From Juglans regia (taxonomy: Eukaryota; Streptophyta; Magnoliopsida; Fagales; Juglandaceae): a DNA stretch of 64,000 nt. Where the stretch lies: contig NC_049902.1 in assembly GCF_001411555.2 (NCBI RefSeq), positions 16,580,608-16,644,607 on the forward strand. Reading direction: 5' to 3'. Position numbers and translations under genes: made by a program. The first letter of the stretch is position 1, and each line of letters opens with the position of its first letter. Positions 55,058 to 64,000 of the stretch are shown one piece after another. The notes beneath the pieces were generated by a model, which ran no database searches, was not told the origin of the DNA, and saw only the letters and a program-made list of their open reading frames with translations.

Positions 55058-56445
55058 TCAGTTTAGACACCCACTTGTGCTGTGATTCAGTGCCAATCTT
55101 TGCTCCACCAAAAACTTCAATGCCTGTTGATCAGTTTTGATTTTAAAGGAGTGGCCCAATAAGTAAGGTCTCCATCTCTGGACAGCAGACACTAGAGCTA
55201 AAAGCTCTTTCTCATATGTAGACAAAAGTAGTGCTTTCCCTTTCAAAACTTTGCTATAAAAGGCAATGGGCTGAGAATCTTGCATCAAAACTGCCCCAAG
55301 GCCCACACCTGAAGCATCACACTCGATGGTGAACACTTTGGTGAAATCTGGTAACCTCAACACAAGAGGATTGCTCAAAGCTGTTTTCAACAACTCAAAG
55401 GCAGTAGCAGCTTTATTATTCCAACAAAAGGAATTTTTTTTAACAAATCTGTTAAGGGTGCTGCTATGGATCCATAACTTCGTATGAATTTTCTATAATA
55501 ACCTGTTAATCCTAAAAACCCTCTTAAAGACTTCAAGGTTTTAGGAACAGGCCATTGAACCATGGCTGTTGTCTTGGCAGCATCACTTTGTACCCCTTTT
55601 CCAGAAATAATGTGGTCCAAGTACTCTATTTCATGCACACCAAACTTACATTTAGACATCTTTGCATAAAGTGTGCGCTACCTCAGAATGCCCAACACAG
55701 TTTCTACATGCAACAAATGATCAACACATTTCTGCTATACACCAAAATGTCATAAAAAAATACCAAAACAAACCTTCTCAAAAAAGGTTTGAAAATGTGG
55801 TTTATTAATCCTCGAAAGGTGGCAGGAGCATTGGTAAGCCCAAATGGCATTACCAAGAACTCATAATGGCCTTCATGAGTTCTAAATGCTGTCTTTTGAA
55901 TATCCCCCCCCCCCCCTTACACAAATATGATGATATCCAGCCCTTAAATCCAACTTTGAAAAAATCTGAGCTCCAAATAGTTCATCAATGATAGGTATTG
56001 GAAATTTATCTTTGATGGTTTATTTGTTAAAGGCTCTATAGTCAATACACATACGCCAAGTCCTATCAGCTTTCTTAACCAATAACACTGGTGAAGAAAA
56101 TGGACTTTGGCTTGGTCTTACTACACCAGTTTGCAACAAATTATGGACAATTTTCTTTATCTCAGATTTCTGATAATGAGGATACCTGTAAGGTCGAACT
56201 GAAATAGGAGAAGCTCCATCCTTTAGGTTGATTCGGTGATCAAAATCTCTTCTTGGTGATAATCCAACAGGTTCAGCAAAAACATCCTTGAATTCCTTAA
56301 GCAATTCAGCCATTGGTCCCTCAGAACAAACTTCAATCTTCTGTTGCTCCACAGACATTAACTGTAACAACCATGCTTGTTGACTTATAAAATCTGATTT
56401 AATTGCCATAGTTCCTAACAAAATATGAACACTGGCAGAATTCAA
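55058..56445 (-). pseudogene. chromovirus reverse transcriptase and RNase H
   Basis: RT starts FKDVFAEPVGLSPRRDFDH, followed by SVRPYRYPHYQKSEI, SSPVLLVKKADRTWRMCIDY, a stop and [11 protein letters not shown] run of 13 G (minus strand, at about 55904-55916) disrupts the middle. The catalytic box reads [10 protein letters not shown]: the first Asp of FFDD is Tyr (55752-55754). The RT end ([17 protein letters not shown]) is in 55387-55659. RNase H at 55058-55393 shows TIECDASGVGLGAVLMQ and IKTDQQALKFLVEQ, with a shift near 55430 at a T-rich run. Confidence 0.85.
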
Positions 56446-56451
56446 CCCTTG

Positions 56452-57869
56452 CTACTTAACCATCTGACCATCCCACTCAAAACTCATTGACATATCAATA
56501 AAGTTCCAAGTAATGGAGCCTAAGGTTTTTAACCACTGAACCCCAAGAACTATATTACATCCCCCCAAGGTTAACACATGAAAAGACACAGAAAATTTTG
56601 AACCTTGAATCTTGATTAATTCTTCACCCCTTCCTTGGCCCAAAATTTTATCACCATTGGCCACTTTCACTTGCAAACTGTAGTCTTTTCTGACATTCAA
56701 CTTAGCTTCTTGGAGCACCAAAGGATCCAAGAAGTTATGTGTGCTGCCAGAATCAATAAGAATTTCGACAGAACAAGGGCCAATATTACCATGCAGCCTC
56801 ATAGCATTGCCATTACTGCAGCCAGAAATGGCATTAACAGAAACTTCTAAAGTCCCATCACTATCATCACAGACCTCCATCTCCTCAATGATCACAGATT
56901 CTTCAAGAGCAGGCTGGGAACCTTCACCATCAGCTTGGATCAAATAAACTTTGGGATTCTTGCACACGTGACTAGGATTCTGTTTTTCTTCACAGTGATA
57001 ACAAAGGCCTTTCTTCCTCTTCTCATCCATTTGTGAAGAAAAAGCTCTCTTTATTGGCATTCCATTATTCTAAAACTTGGAACTATCTTCCACAGTTTCC
57101 ACATGACTCTTAACAGGCAATGTTGTATTATTTCTCAAAGACCTCCTTGATGCCAAAATATATTCCTCCTAAATCTTAGCAAGACCAAAGGTAGCATTAA
57201 GATTTATTGGATTTAGCATTCTTACAGGAAGTCTAACCTCATCTTTAAGACCACTCAAAAAACAGCTCAGTTTATGCTTTTCTGACAAGCCTTTCAGTCT
57301 ATTGGACAAGGTTTCAAACTGTGCTTTGTAGATAGCCACATAAGACACTTGTTTCAACCTTGTTAAGGCCTCCACAGGATCATCATATGCTATAGTACCA
57401 AACCTGACCAACAAAGCTTTTACAAAGGATTCCACGTTGTAAATATACCGCTGTCCACAGCATCTTGGTACCATACGAGGGCCTCGCCCTCCATATGATA
57501 TGAAGCCATTAAAAGTCTCTGATTCATCGAAACTTGATGATATTCAAAATATTGTGTTACTTTAAAGATCCATGCTTCTGGATTAGAGCCATCAAAATGA
57601 GGAAATTCGAGTCTAATTCCCCTTGGAAACCTCTCCTCTTGATTCAGACGTCTACCAAAAGAACTTTCTTCATGATACTCCTCCCTGCGAGAATTTACTT
57701 GCTGAAACTCAACCAACGACTTCAACATATTAGACAGTTGATCAAGCCTTCCGTGAATGCTATTAATAGCATGATTGTGGTCCTCTAATTGCTTCAAAAC
57801 ACCTTCCTGTTGAGCCTTTGAAGCAGCTGCGCACGTGCTTTCAGCCACGGATCGCCAAACTGATACCAA
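56452..57869 (-). pseudogene. chromovirus gag and protease
   Basis: Capsid in 57420-57869 (IRLEFPHFDGSNPEAWIFKV, YHMEGEALVWYQD) and, one frame over, 57169-57474 (EALTRLKQ, LSCFLSGLKDEVRLPVRM). After stops near 57167 and 57068 come the knuckle CYHCEEKQNPSHVC and protease EILIDSGSTHNFLDP, then NIVLGVQWL. The D-S-G active site is intact. One stop (about 56450) separates it from RT in the same frame. Confidence 0.87.
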
Positions 57870-57870
57870 T
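57860..57870 (-). promoter_or_regulatory. chromovirus primer-binding site
   Basis: On the minus strand ATTGGTATCAG immediately follows the 5' LTR end, matching the initiator-Met tRNA 3' end over the usual TGGTATCAG core. Confidence 0.8.
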
Positions 57871-58347
57871 TGTTATGTACCTTCTTCCTCCCGCGTCCAG
57901 TGAAAGAGCAGAAATATAAAACGCTAATGAAACAAGTCAAGAAGTAAGAAAGAAAGAACCAAGAATCTACTTCAATTCCTGGAAGAGATTTTTGAGCAAT
58001 CTCTAAGCTCCTTACAATTCAGACTCAACAAGTTCTTTGATGCCCTTCTGCATACCCAGACCTTCCTTTTATAGAACAAGTCCATGATCTAAGGAACTAA
58101 CAGATTCTAACTGACTAACTAACCTCTGTTACAATAAGAAAGAAAATGACGTCGCCTTATTAACAAAAACACACCGTTTAACTAAAGCCATATTCTTTAA
58201 CATGAATTCAAAATGCATCGTTTCATTAATTCCTAAAAACGCCCCATTTGATCTGGTAGTTAATTCCGTTGCTCGCACACTTTGATCCTCATACGTTTGC
58301 TTCCCATTTCTTCCACAATCATTTCTTCACCCAGAACACACTTCACA
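57871..58347 (-). repeat. chromovirus 5' LTR
   Basis: 477 bp, same ends as the 3' LTR. Single-base differences and two 1-bp indels are scattered along it. Confidence 0.9.
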
Positions 58348-58352
58348 TGTTT

Positions 58353-59636
58353 CCAGCTAATACTCGCCAACTGGATTTTAAAATAGGGATGATATAGTTA
58401 CTCCCTACTTTTCATGGCTTGGAAAATGAAAATCCATATGTGCATATTAGGGAGTTTGAGGAAGTAGTTGCGACTTTTCATAGTCAAAATGCAACTGATG
58501 ACGTTGTGAGACTTAAGTTCTTTCCTTTCTCTTTGAATGATAGAGCTAAGAGTTGGCTATACTCACTGAGACCACGATCTATTGGGTCATGGAATGAGAT
58601 GACTCAGGTCTTCTTTAATAAATATTTTTCCCAACATAAGACCAATGTTTTAAAATGGAAAATCTCCACCTTTGCACAAGAGGATAGTCAGACTTTATAT
58701 CAGTCTTGGGAGAGATTTAAAGAGTTGTTGAGTATGTGTCCTCACCATGCGGATGAGAATTGGCGCTTAGTGAGCTATTTTTATGAGGGACTTACACCTA
58801 GAGAATGCCAATTTGTGGAGATGATGTGTAATGGTGAGTTCTTAAAGAAAGATCCTGATGAGGCAATAGAATACCTCAATGAGCTTGCTGAAAAATCTCA
58901 CATTTGAACTCGACCTACTAGTGCTACTAAGAGCACAAATAGGTCACGACTTGTAGGAAACCCAAATGGTGGTGGAATTTACCATCTCAGGAAAGATGAT
59001 AGCCTAAAGGCTAGGGTTGAGATGCTCAATAGGGAACTAGATGTGTTAAAGACTAAGGACTTAAAGCCAACACATGTGGCTAATCATGCAGAGTCTTTTG
59101 GACTATGTTTTGTGTGTGGTGGGGTAGATCACTTTGCCCAAGAGTGTCCCACACTTGCTGAGATGAGAGAGATGTATGAGGAACAATGTAATGCCTTAGG
59201 TATGTACAAGAAGCCTTTTACACCTTACTCTGATACCTATAACCCGAGGTGGCGCAATCACCCCAATTTTAGATGGAAGTCGGAAAACCAACCGCCTGCA
59301 CAACCCCTTAGATCATATCCTGCACCATATCATGTACCATCATCTTCTAGGAGTCCTTTAGACACTTTGCATGCTTTTATTGAGGTACAGGGTAAGACTA
59401 ACCAAAAGTTTGAATATTTGATTACATAGGTTGTTGAAGAAAATAAGGAGATAAAGAGCCAAGTGTCCAAATTGATGTGCTCCTTGAGTGTGAATGAGCG
59501 AGGTAAGTTCCCTTCTCAAGCTCAGTGTGCACCCCATGGTCAACACATGGAGCAAGAGAATTTGAAGGATGTGAATACCATTGTGACAAGAAGTGGTAAG
59601 TCATCACATCCCCCAACAACGAACAAATAAGAGGAT
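58353..59636 (+). pseudogene. Athila gag, main part with zinc knuckle
   Basis: Resumes after the chromovirus. A stop sits at about 58397, then capsid GLENENPYVHIREFEEV, DRAKSWLYSL, WNEMTQVFFNKYF and YEGLTPRECQFVEMM, to a TGA at 58905-58907 (an Arg codon originally). It continues in the same frame from 58908. The zinc knuckle is CFVCGGVDHFAQEC near 59108-59150, followed by an Asn/Pro-rich tail with NPRWRNHPNF. Further stops at 59427 and about 59628. All segments stay in one frame, so damage is by point mutation. Confidence 0.87.
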
Positions 59637-60740
59637 GTGGAAAAGGATCAAGATAGTGGTGATGCTGAGCTGACCAAGGAACCTGAGGTGAGAAAAAGTC
59701 TTGTTAAGGTACCGTTCCCTCAAGTTTTAAAATCAAGCAAGCGAACTTTGGATCCTAACAATGAAATCGCAGAGAATCTAAGGCAGGTAAAAATCAATCT
59801 TCTTCTTTTGCATGTGATTAAACAAGTTTCTACTTATGCAACAGTTCTCAAGGATTTGTGTACAGTTAAGAGGAAGCACCATGTGAAGAAGACAACGTTC
59901 CTGACAAAGCAAGTTAGTGCTCTAATTGAGCAGTGGATTCCTCCCAAGTACAAGGATCCTGGTTGTCTAACCATTGCATGCAACAATGGAAATCATAAGT
60001 TTGGGCAAGCTTTACTAGATTTAGGAGCTAGTGTGAATCTAATGCCATATTCTATTTATTTGTAGTTGGGGTTGAGAGAAATCAAACCAACCACTATGAT
60101 ATTGCAATTAGCTAACTCTTCAGTCAAAGTACCCCAGGGTGTGGTAGAGGATGTTCTAATTCAAATTGACAAATTTTATTATCCTGTTGATTTCCTAATC
60201 CTTGACACTAGCTCTATTGTTGATACTACTTCAAAAATTCCTTTGATTTTAGGTAGGCCTTTCCTTGCCACTGCTAATGCTCTTATTAATTGCAGGAATG
60301 GGCTCATGAAGCTGTCTTTTGGAAACATGACTCTCGAGGTGAATATCTTCCATATTGTAAAACAGCCAGAAGATGATGACGAGAGCCACCAGACATACAT
60401 GATTGACTCACTCATGGATAGGGGAGTTTCTATAGCTAATGAGTTTGATCCCCTTGTGTATTTTCTTGTTAATTCTGAGTTTGATTCTATCAGTGATCTA
60501 TCTGATGTAGTTGATATTTGTGCTATTTTTTATAGAACTCAGGATTATGGCACTCGGGCATGGCAACCAAAGTTTGAGGAGTTGCCTGAGAAAGGTGAAA
60601 AACAAATTCTTTCAAGTGTGGAAGCACCCAAAGTTGAATTGAAGCCTCTGCCTAAGAGTTTAAAGCATGCTTTCCTTGTTCCAGGTGATACTTTTCCTAT
60701 TATTATCTCATATGAATTGTCTCAGTCAGTTTCAAGGTGA
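59637..60740 (+). pseudogene. Athila aspartic protease region
   Basis: In frame with gag. Pre-protease region (VPFPQVLKSSKR), then LLDLGASVNLMPYSIY, the Athila form of the active site (D-L-G-A-S). TAG at 60063-60065, then QLANSSVKVPQGVVEDVLI and IPLILGRPFLATANALI, the usual flap and C-terminal parts. A charged linker to RT follows; a frameshift around 60700 leads into the RT frame. Confidence 0.87.
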
Positions 60741-61405
60741 GAAATTAATTCAGACCCTAAGTGAGCATAAATCGGCCTTAGGTTGGAGCATTGCTGATAT
60801 AAAAGGTGTTAGTCCCCTGGTCTATTCTCATAAAATTAATTTGGAAGAAGGAAATAGCCCTCGTAGAGACCCCCAGCATAGGCTTAATCCTACTATGAAA
60901 GAAGTGCTGAAAAATGAAGTGTTGAAACTATTAGATGCAGGAATGATATATCCTATTGCTGATAGTAAATGGGTAAGTCCTACACAGGTTGTTCTTAAAA
61001 AGTCAAGTGTTACTGTGGTGAAGAATGAACTGGGAGAGTTAGTCCCTACAAAACTTGTGATTGGGTGGTGGATGTGCATTGATTATAGAAAATTGAATGT
61101 TGCCACCCGAAAAGACCATTTTCCCCTCCCTTTTATTGATCAGATTCTTGAGTGTGTGGCTAGTCATCCTTTCTATTATTTCTTGGATGGTTATTCTGGT
61201 TATTATCAAATTTAAATTGCATTAGAAGACCAGGATAAAACTACTTTCACTCGTCCTTTTGGTACTTATGCTTTTCGTAGAATGCTATTTGGATTGTGTA
61301 ATGCACCTGCTACTTTTCAACGTTGCATGATGAGCATTTTTAGGTTAAAAATTGCAAGGAGGTTTTTATGGATGACTTGACTATTTTTGGATCTTCTTTT
61401 GATGC
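60741..61405 (+). pseudogene. Athila reverse transcriptase, first part
   Basis: RT frame from 60667: GWSIADIKGVSPLVYSHKI, LLDAGMIYPIADSKWVSP, MCIDYRKLNVATRKDH and FYYFLDGYSGYYQI, then a TAA (for Gln), KTTFTRPFGTYAFRRM and CNAPATFQRCMMSIF. A small deletion and shift follow. The catalytic box VFMDDLTIFG is at about 61360-61390 in another frame. About 40 codons after SSFDACLL are missing before the next block. Confidence 0.85.
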
Positions 61406-62700
61406 ATGCTTATTGAATTTCAAGAGGTTGATCAATCTAAGATTGAATTAATCTCTAAGTTGCCTACACCTAGGACAGTAAAGGATGCGAGATCCTTTCT
61501 TGGTCATGCAGGTTTTTATAGGAGGTTCATACAGAATTTTTCCACCATATTTAGACCACTATGTGACCTCCTAACTAAAGATGCCCCATTTGAGTGGACA
61601 CAAGCTTGTCAAGAGGCCTTTAAAATGCTAATTGGCAAGCTTACCTCAACACCCATAATGCAGCCACCTGATTGGACTTTACCTTTTGAGATCATGTGTA
61701 ATGCTAGTGACTTTGCTATCGGTACTATTATTGGACAGCGAAGGCAGGGGAAGCCTTTTGTCATTTACTATGCTAGTAGAACTCTAAATAGTGCTCAGAT
61801 GAATATTCCACCACTGAAAAAGAGTTGCTAACTGTAGTGTTTGCTTTGGATAAGTTTCGTGCTTACTTGATTGGTTCTCCTATTATTATTTTCACAGATC
61901 ATGCAGCCCTTAAGTACCTTCTTACAAAGAAGGATGCTAAGGCGCGACTAATACGATGGATTTTACTTTTGCAGGAATTTGACATCACCATCAAAGACAA
62001 GAAAGGAGTGGAGAACATAGTGGCTGACCATCTCTCGAGGCTCACATTTGAGGACATATCTGACCACCTGCCAATCAGGGATGATTTTCCAGATGAGCAT
62101 TTACTTTCTATTACTTCTCTGCCATGGTTTGCTCACATTGTGAATTATTTGGCTGTAGGTGAGATATCAGTGGATTGGAACGCTCAGGACAAGAGAAAGT
62201 TCATGACTGAGGTACGTAATTTCTATTGGGATGACCCTTTCCTTTTCAAATACTGCCCTAACCAAATTTTAAGGCGTTGCATCTCTGATGAAGAGATTGC
62301 TAGCGTCTTAGAATTTTGTCACTCCCAAACTTGTGGGGGCCACTTTTTAATGAAGAAAACTGTTGCAAAAATTCTGCAGTGTGGATTTTATTGGCCCACC
62401 TTGTTTAAGGATGCAAACATCTATTGTCACTCATGTGAAAACTGTCAAAAGTTAGGAGTTATGTCCCATCGTAATATGATACCCTTAAATCCAATTTTAG
62501 TGATTGAAATTTTTTATTGTTGGGGCATTGATTTTATGGGATCATTTCCTCTTTCTTTTGGATATCAATATATTATTGTGGCAGTAGATTATGTGTCAAA
62601 ATGGGTAGAGGCAGCAACTTGTAGGAGCAATGATAATAGGATGGTAATGAAATTTCTAAAAGAGAATGTGTTATCTCGATTTGCCACGTGCTATCATTAG
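61406..62700 (+). pseudogene. Athila RT end, RNase H and integrase N-terminal half
   Basis: 61406-61831 gives SKIELISKLPTP, RSFLGHAGFYRRFIQNFS and MCNASDFAIGTIIGQ (RNase H start, Asn where Asp is usual). After a one-base shift, 61825-62700 gives [27 protein letters not shown], the integrase finger ([20 protein letters not shown]) and the first part of the core ([17 protein letters not shown]). It stops at SRFAT, just before the second catalytic Asp, where the L1 LTR begins. Confidence 0.87.
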
Positions 62701-64000
62701 TGTGACGGCCCCAAATTCCGCTTGGGATCAGACAGACATTTGAAGCGTCGAGACATGCAACACAAGGTTACCTACCCCCGTTCATGACATATAAGATGTA
62801 ATATTCCTAACATGCATCTAGCATTATGCAATATTCGCAGCGGATAATTTTTTTTTAGCAATACTATGCACCAAACCGAAATATCCCAAATACTTAAAAC
62901 ATATTTCATACATAAAGACGTACTAAACAACTGAGATTACAGTACTAGTCCAAAATGGTTGTGATCGAAAGAGTGATGGAGATTGAACTCCACAAATACA
63001 AGTAGTAATCTGAGGTAACTACTGTACTAACACTTACGTCGCATCGTCGCTTAGTCGACCGTTTCCAGTTGGTCGATTCCCAATTCTCCTTCAGATCCTG
63101 TAACTAAATCTACCATTTGGGGGGAATGGTAGTTGGGACTACCATAGTGAGATTTGATTACAAATCTCAGCAAGTTAACAAAAAACTTCCACACAGGTTA
63201 ATGATGCATGCATGGCAGTAAAAGTATGAATGCATAATCAAATCATAAGTAATCATAGCATAACTTGACATACAACATGACATAACTGGCATAACTTAAA
63301 CTGAAACTGAAGCTTAGCATGAACGTGACTTAACATGAACGTGAACTTGAAACATAACATGGACTTGAAACATAATATGAACATGAACATGCATAATTTG
63401 AACATGAACTTTAAACATAACACGAACCTGAGTATGACATAACATAAGTGTGAACTTGGAACATAACGTAAACGTGAACATAACATAATATGAACTTGAA
63501 ACATATTCTTATCTCATGGGATTACCATGATTGCGTGAACGAAAACTTGAACATAACATAACGTGAAACATGACTTGAACGTGAAATGCATGAACTTGGA
63601 ATCTTATTCAATAGACTTAATCATTAACGTCACCATATGGGTGCTACACAGGTCCCCTTGAGCCGTGTGTCCCTGCCGATTACCGCATCACATCACAAGT
63701 TTCTATACCAGCTGTGAGTGCGTTAATACGTACTCCACAGTTGTTGTGGCCCCATACTTCATGCTCCACAGTTGTTGTGGCCCCATGACTTATCTGTTTG
63801 TGCCACACTTGCTGTGGACACACGTAACATAATGTGTGGCACCATCAGCGTTAGTGCCTGGCACGCTCCGGTGACCAGCTAATTAGGCCACATTCGCAAC
63901 CTATTGACTGTACTTCATCAACTCAGGGAATTTCATACCTATTTAGACACTCCAGCGTGAACAAAGGAGTTCCACTAGGATATTACCCCATCCTAGCGCT
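62701..64000 (-). mobile_element. L1 LTR copy f (3' part, runs off window)
   Basis: On the plus strand TGTGACGGCCCCAAATTCCGC at 62701 is the reverse complement of the L1 LTR end (GGGGCCGTCACA). The rest parallels 28600 back to about 27180 of the solo LTR. It inserted in the Athila integrase. Contains about two of the 31-bp repeat units near 63730-63790. The frame at 63253-63504 is a repeat artefact. Confidence 0.87.

Larger units (their letters stand above)
52972..58347 (-). mobile_element. complete chromodomain chromovirus (Reina-like), minus strand
   Basis: 5,376 bp with LTRs at 52972-53450 and 57871-58347, perfect TSD TGTTT (52967-52971 and 58348-58352), primer site and polypurine tract. 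Order on the minus strand: gag, zinc knuckle, protease, RT, RNase H, integrase, chromodomain. The LTRs differ at only about a dozen positions in 478 bp by eye. The small size, short LTRs and C-terminal chromodomain suggest the Reina lineage. It splits the Athila gag. Confidence 0.92.
51295..62700 (+). mobile_element. Athila-lineage element, copy 2, interrupted and 3'-truncated
   Basis: 5' LTR 51295-52614, tRNA-Asp-type primer site at 52620-52634, gag, protease, RT, RNase H, and integrase cut off at 62700. Its gag is split by a complete minus-strand chromovirus (52972-58347), and its integrase core by an L1 LTR at 62701. No 3' LTR is present. Coding frames have roughly one stop or shift per 300-500 bp, and RT has lost a piece near 61405. 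Confidence 0.88.

Overview
The window is repeat-dense plant nuclear DNA, most likely from a eudicot, and consists almost wholly of nested LTR retrotransposons. I see no intact host gene, tRNA, rRNA, CRISPR array or bacterial feature. The evidence is Ty3/gypsy gag-pol fragments of five recognisable lineages (Tekay/Del-like, Athila, Tat, a CRM-like chromovirus, and a chromodomain chromovirus that looks Reina-like). Primer-binding sites match initiator-Met tRNA, and in Athila tRNA-Asp. Target-site duplications (TSDs) of 5 bp can be read directly. There is also one TRIM element, one caulimovirid-like relic and two 100-N assembly gaps. Nearly every coding region carries stops or frameshifts, so coding features are given as pseudogenes. 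Species cannot be named from the sequence. || Layout. 1-5152 (minus): partial copy of a long-LTR family, here called L1 (LTR about 4.7 kb, TGTAACAG...CGTCACA), with polypurine tract, gag and no pol. 5153-8378 (plus): 3' end of an Athila element with hairpin, polypurine tracts and 3' LTR. 8379-8708: CRM-like LTR scrap. 8709-16764 (plus): decayed Tat element with gag, protease, RT, dual RNase H and integrase, a TRIM inserted in the integrase zinc finger, a 110-bp tandem repeat and an antisense coiled-coil ORF with a candidate intron. 16765-18212: two truncated LTRs. 18313-23102 (minus): CRM-like gag-pol, nearly complete in domains. 23103-34067: an old L1 LTR split by a solo L1 LTR (TSD CACAA) and by a non-autonomous CRM-like element (TSD CAAGG/CAACG). 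34068-42621: Tat scrap, a second long LTR family (L2), and two minus-strand L1 LTRs. 42622-47418: second copy of the non-autonomous CRM-like family (TSD AACTA). 47525-49526: caulimovirid-like coat/zinc-knuckle/protease relic. 49527-51294: hAT-like end, featureless AT-rich DNA and an LTR fragment. 51295-62700 (plus): Athila element whose gag is split by a complete minus-strand chromovirus (52972-58347, TSD TGTTT) and whose integrase is cut by another L1 LTR (62701-64000). || The most notable system is the pair of non-autonomous elements at 28790-33808 and 42622-47418. Both carry one formerly continuous reading frame made by the same in-frame internal deletions of a CRM-like gag-pol. It lacks the gag zinc knuckle, protease, RT, most of RNase H and most of the integrase core. 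At the site where the integrase zinc-finger helix was fused to the end of the core, a 45-bp (15-residue) chimeric unit has expanded in frame, to nine units in one copy and three in the other. The frame ends about 26 codons inside the 3' LTR. These elements presumably moved with proteins from an autonomous relative such as the one at 18313-23102.
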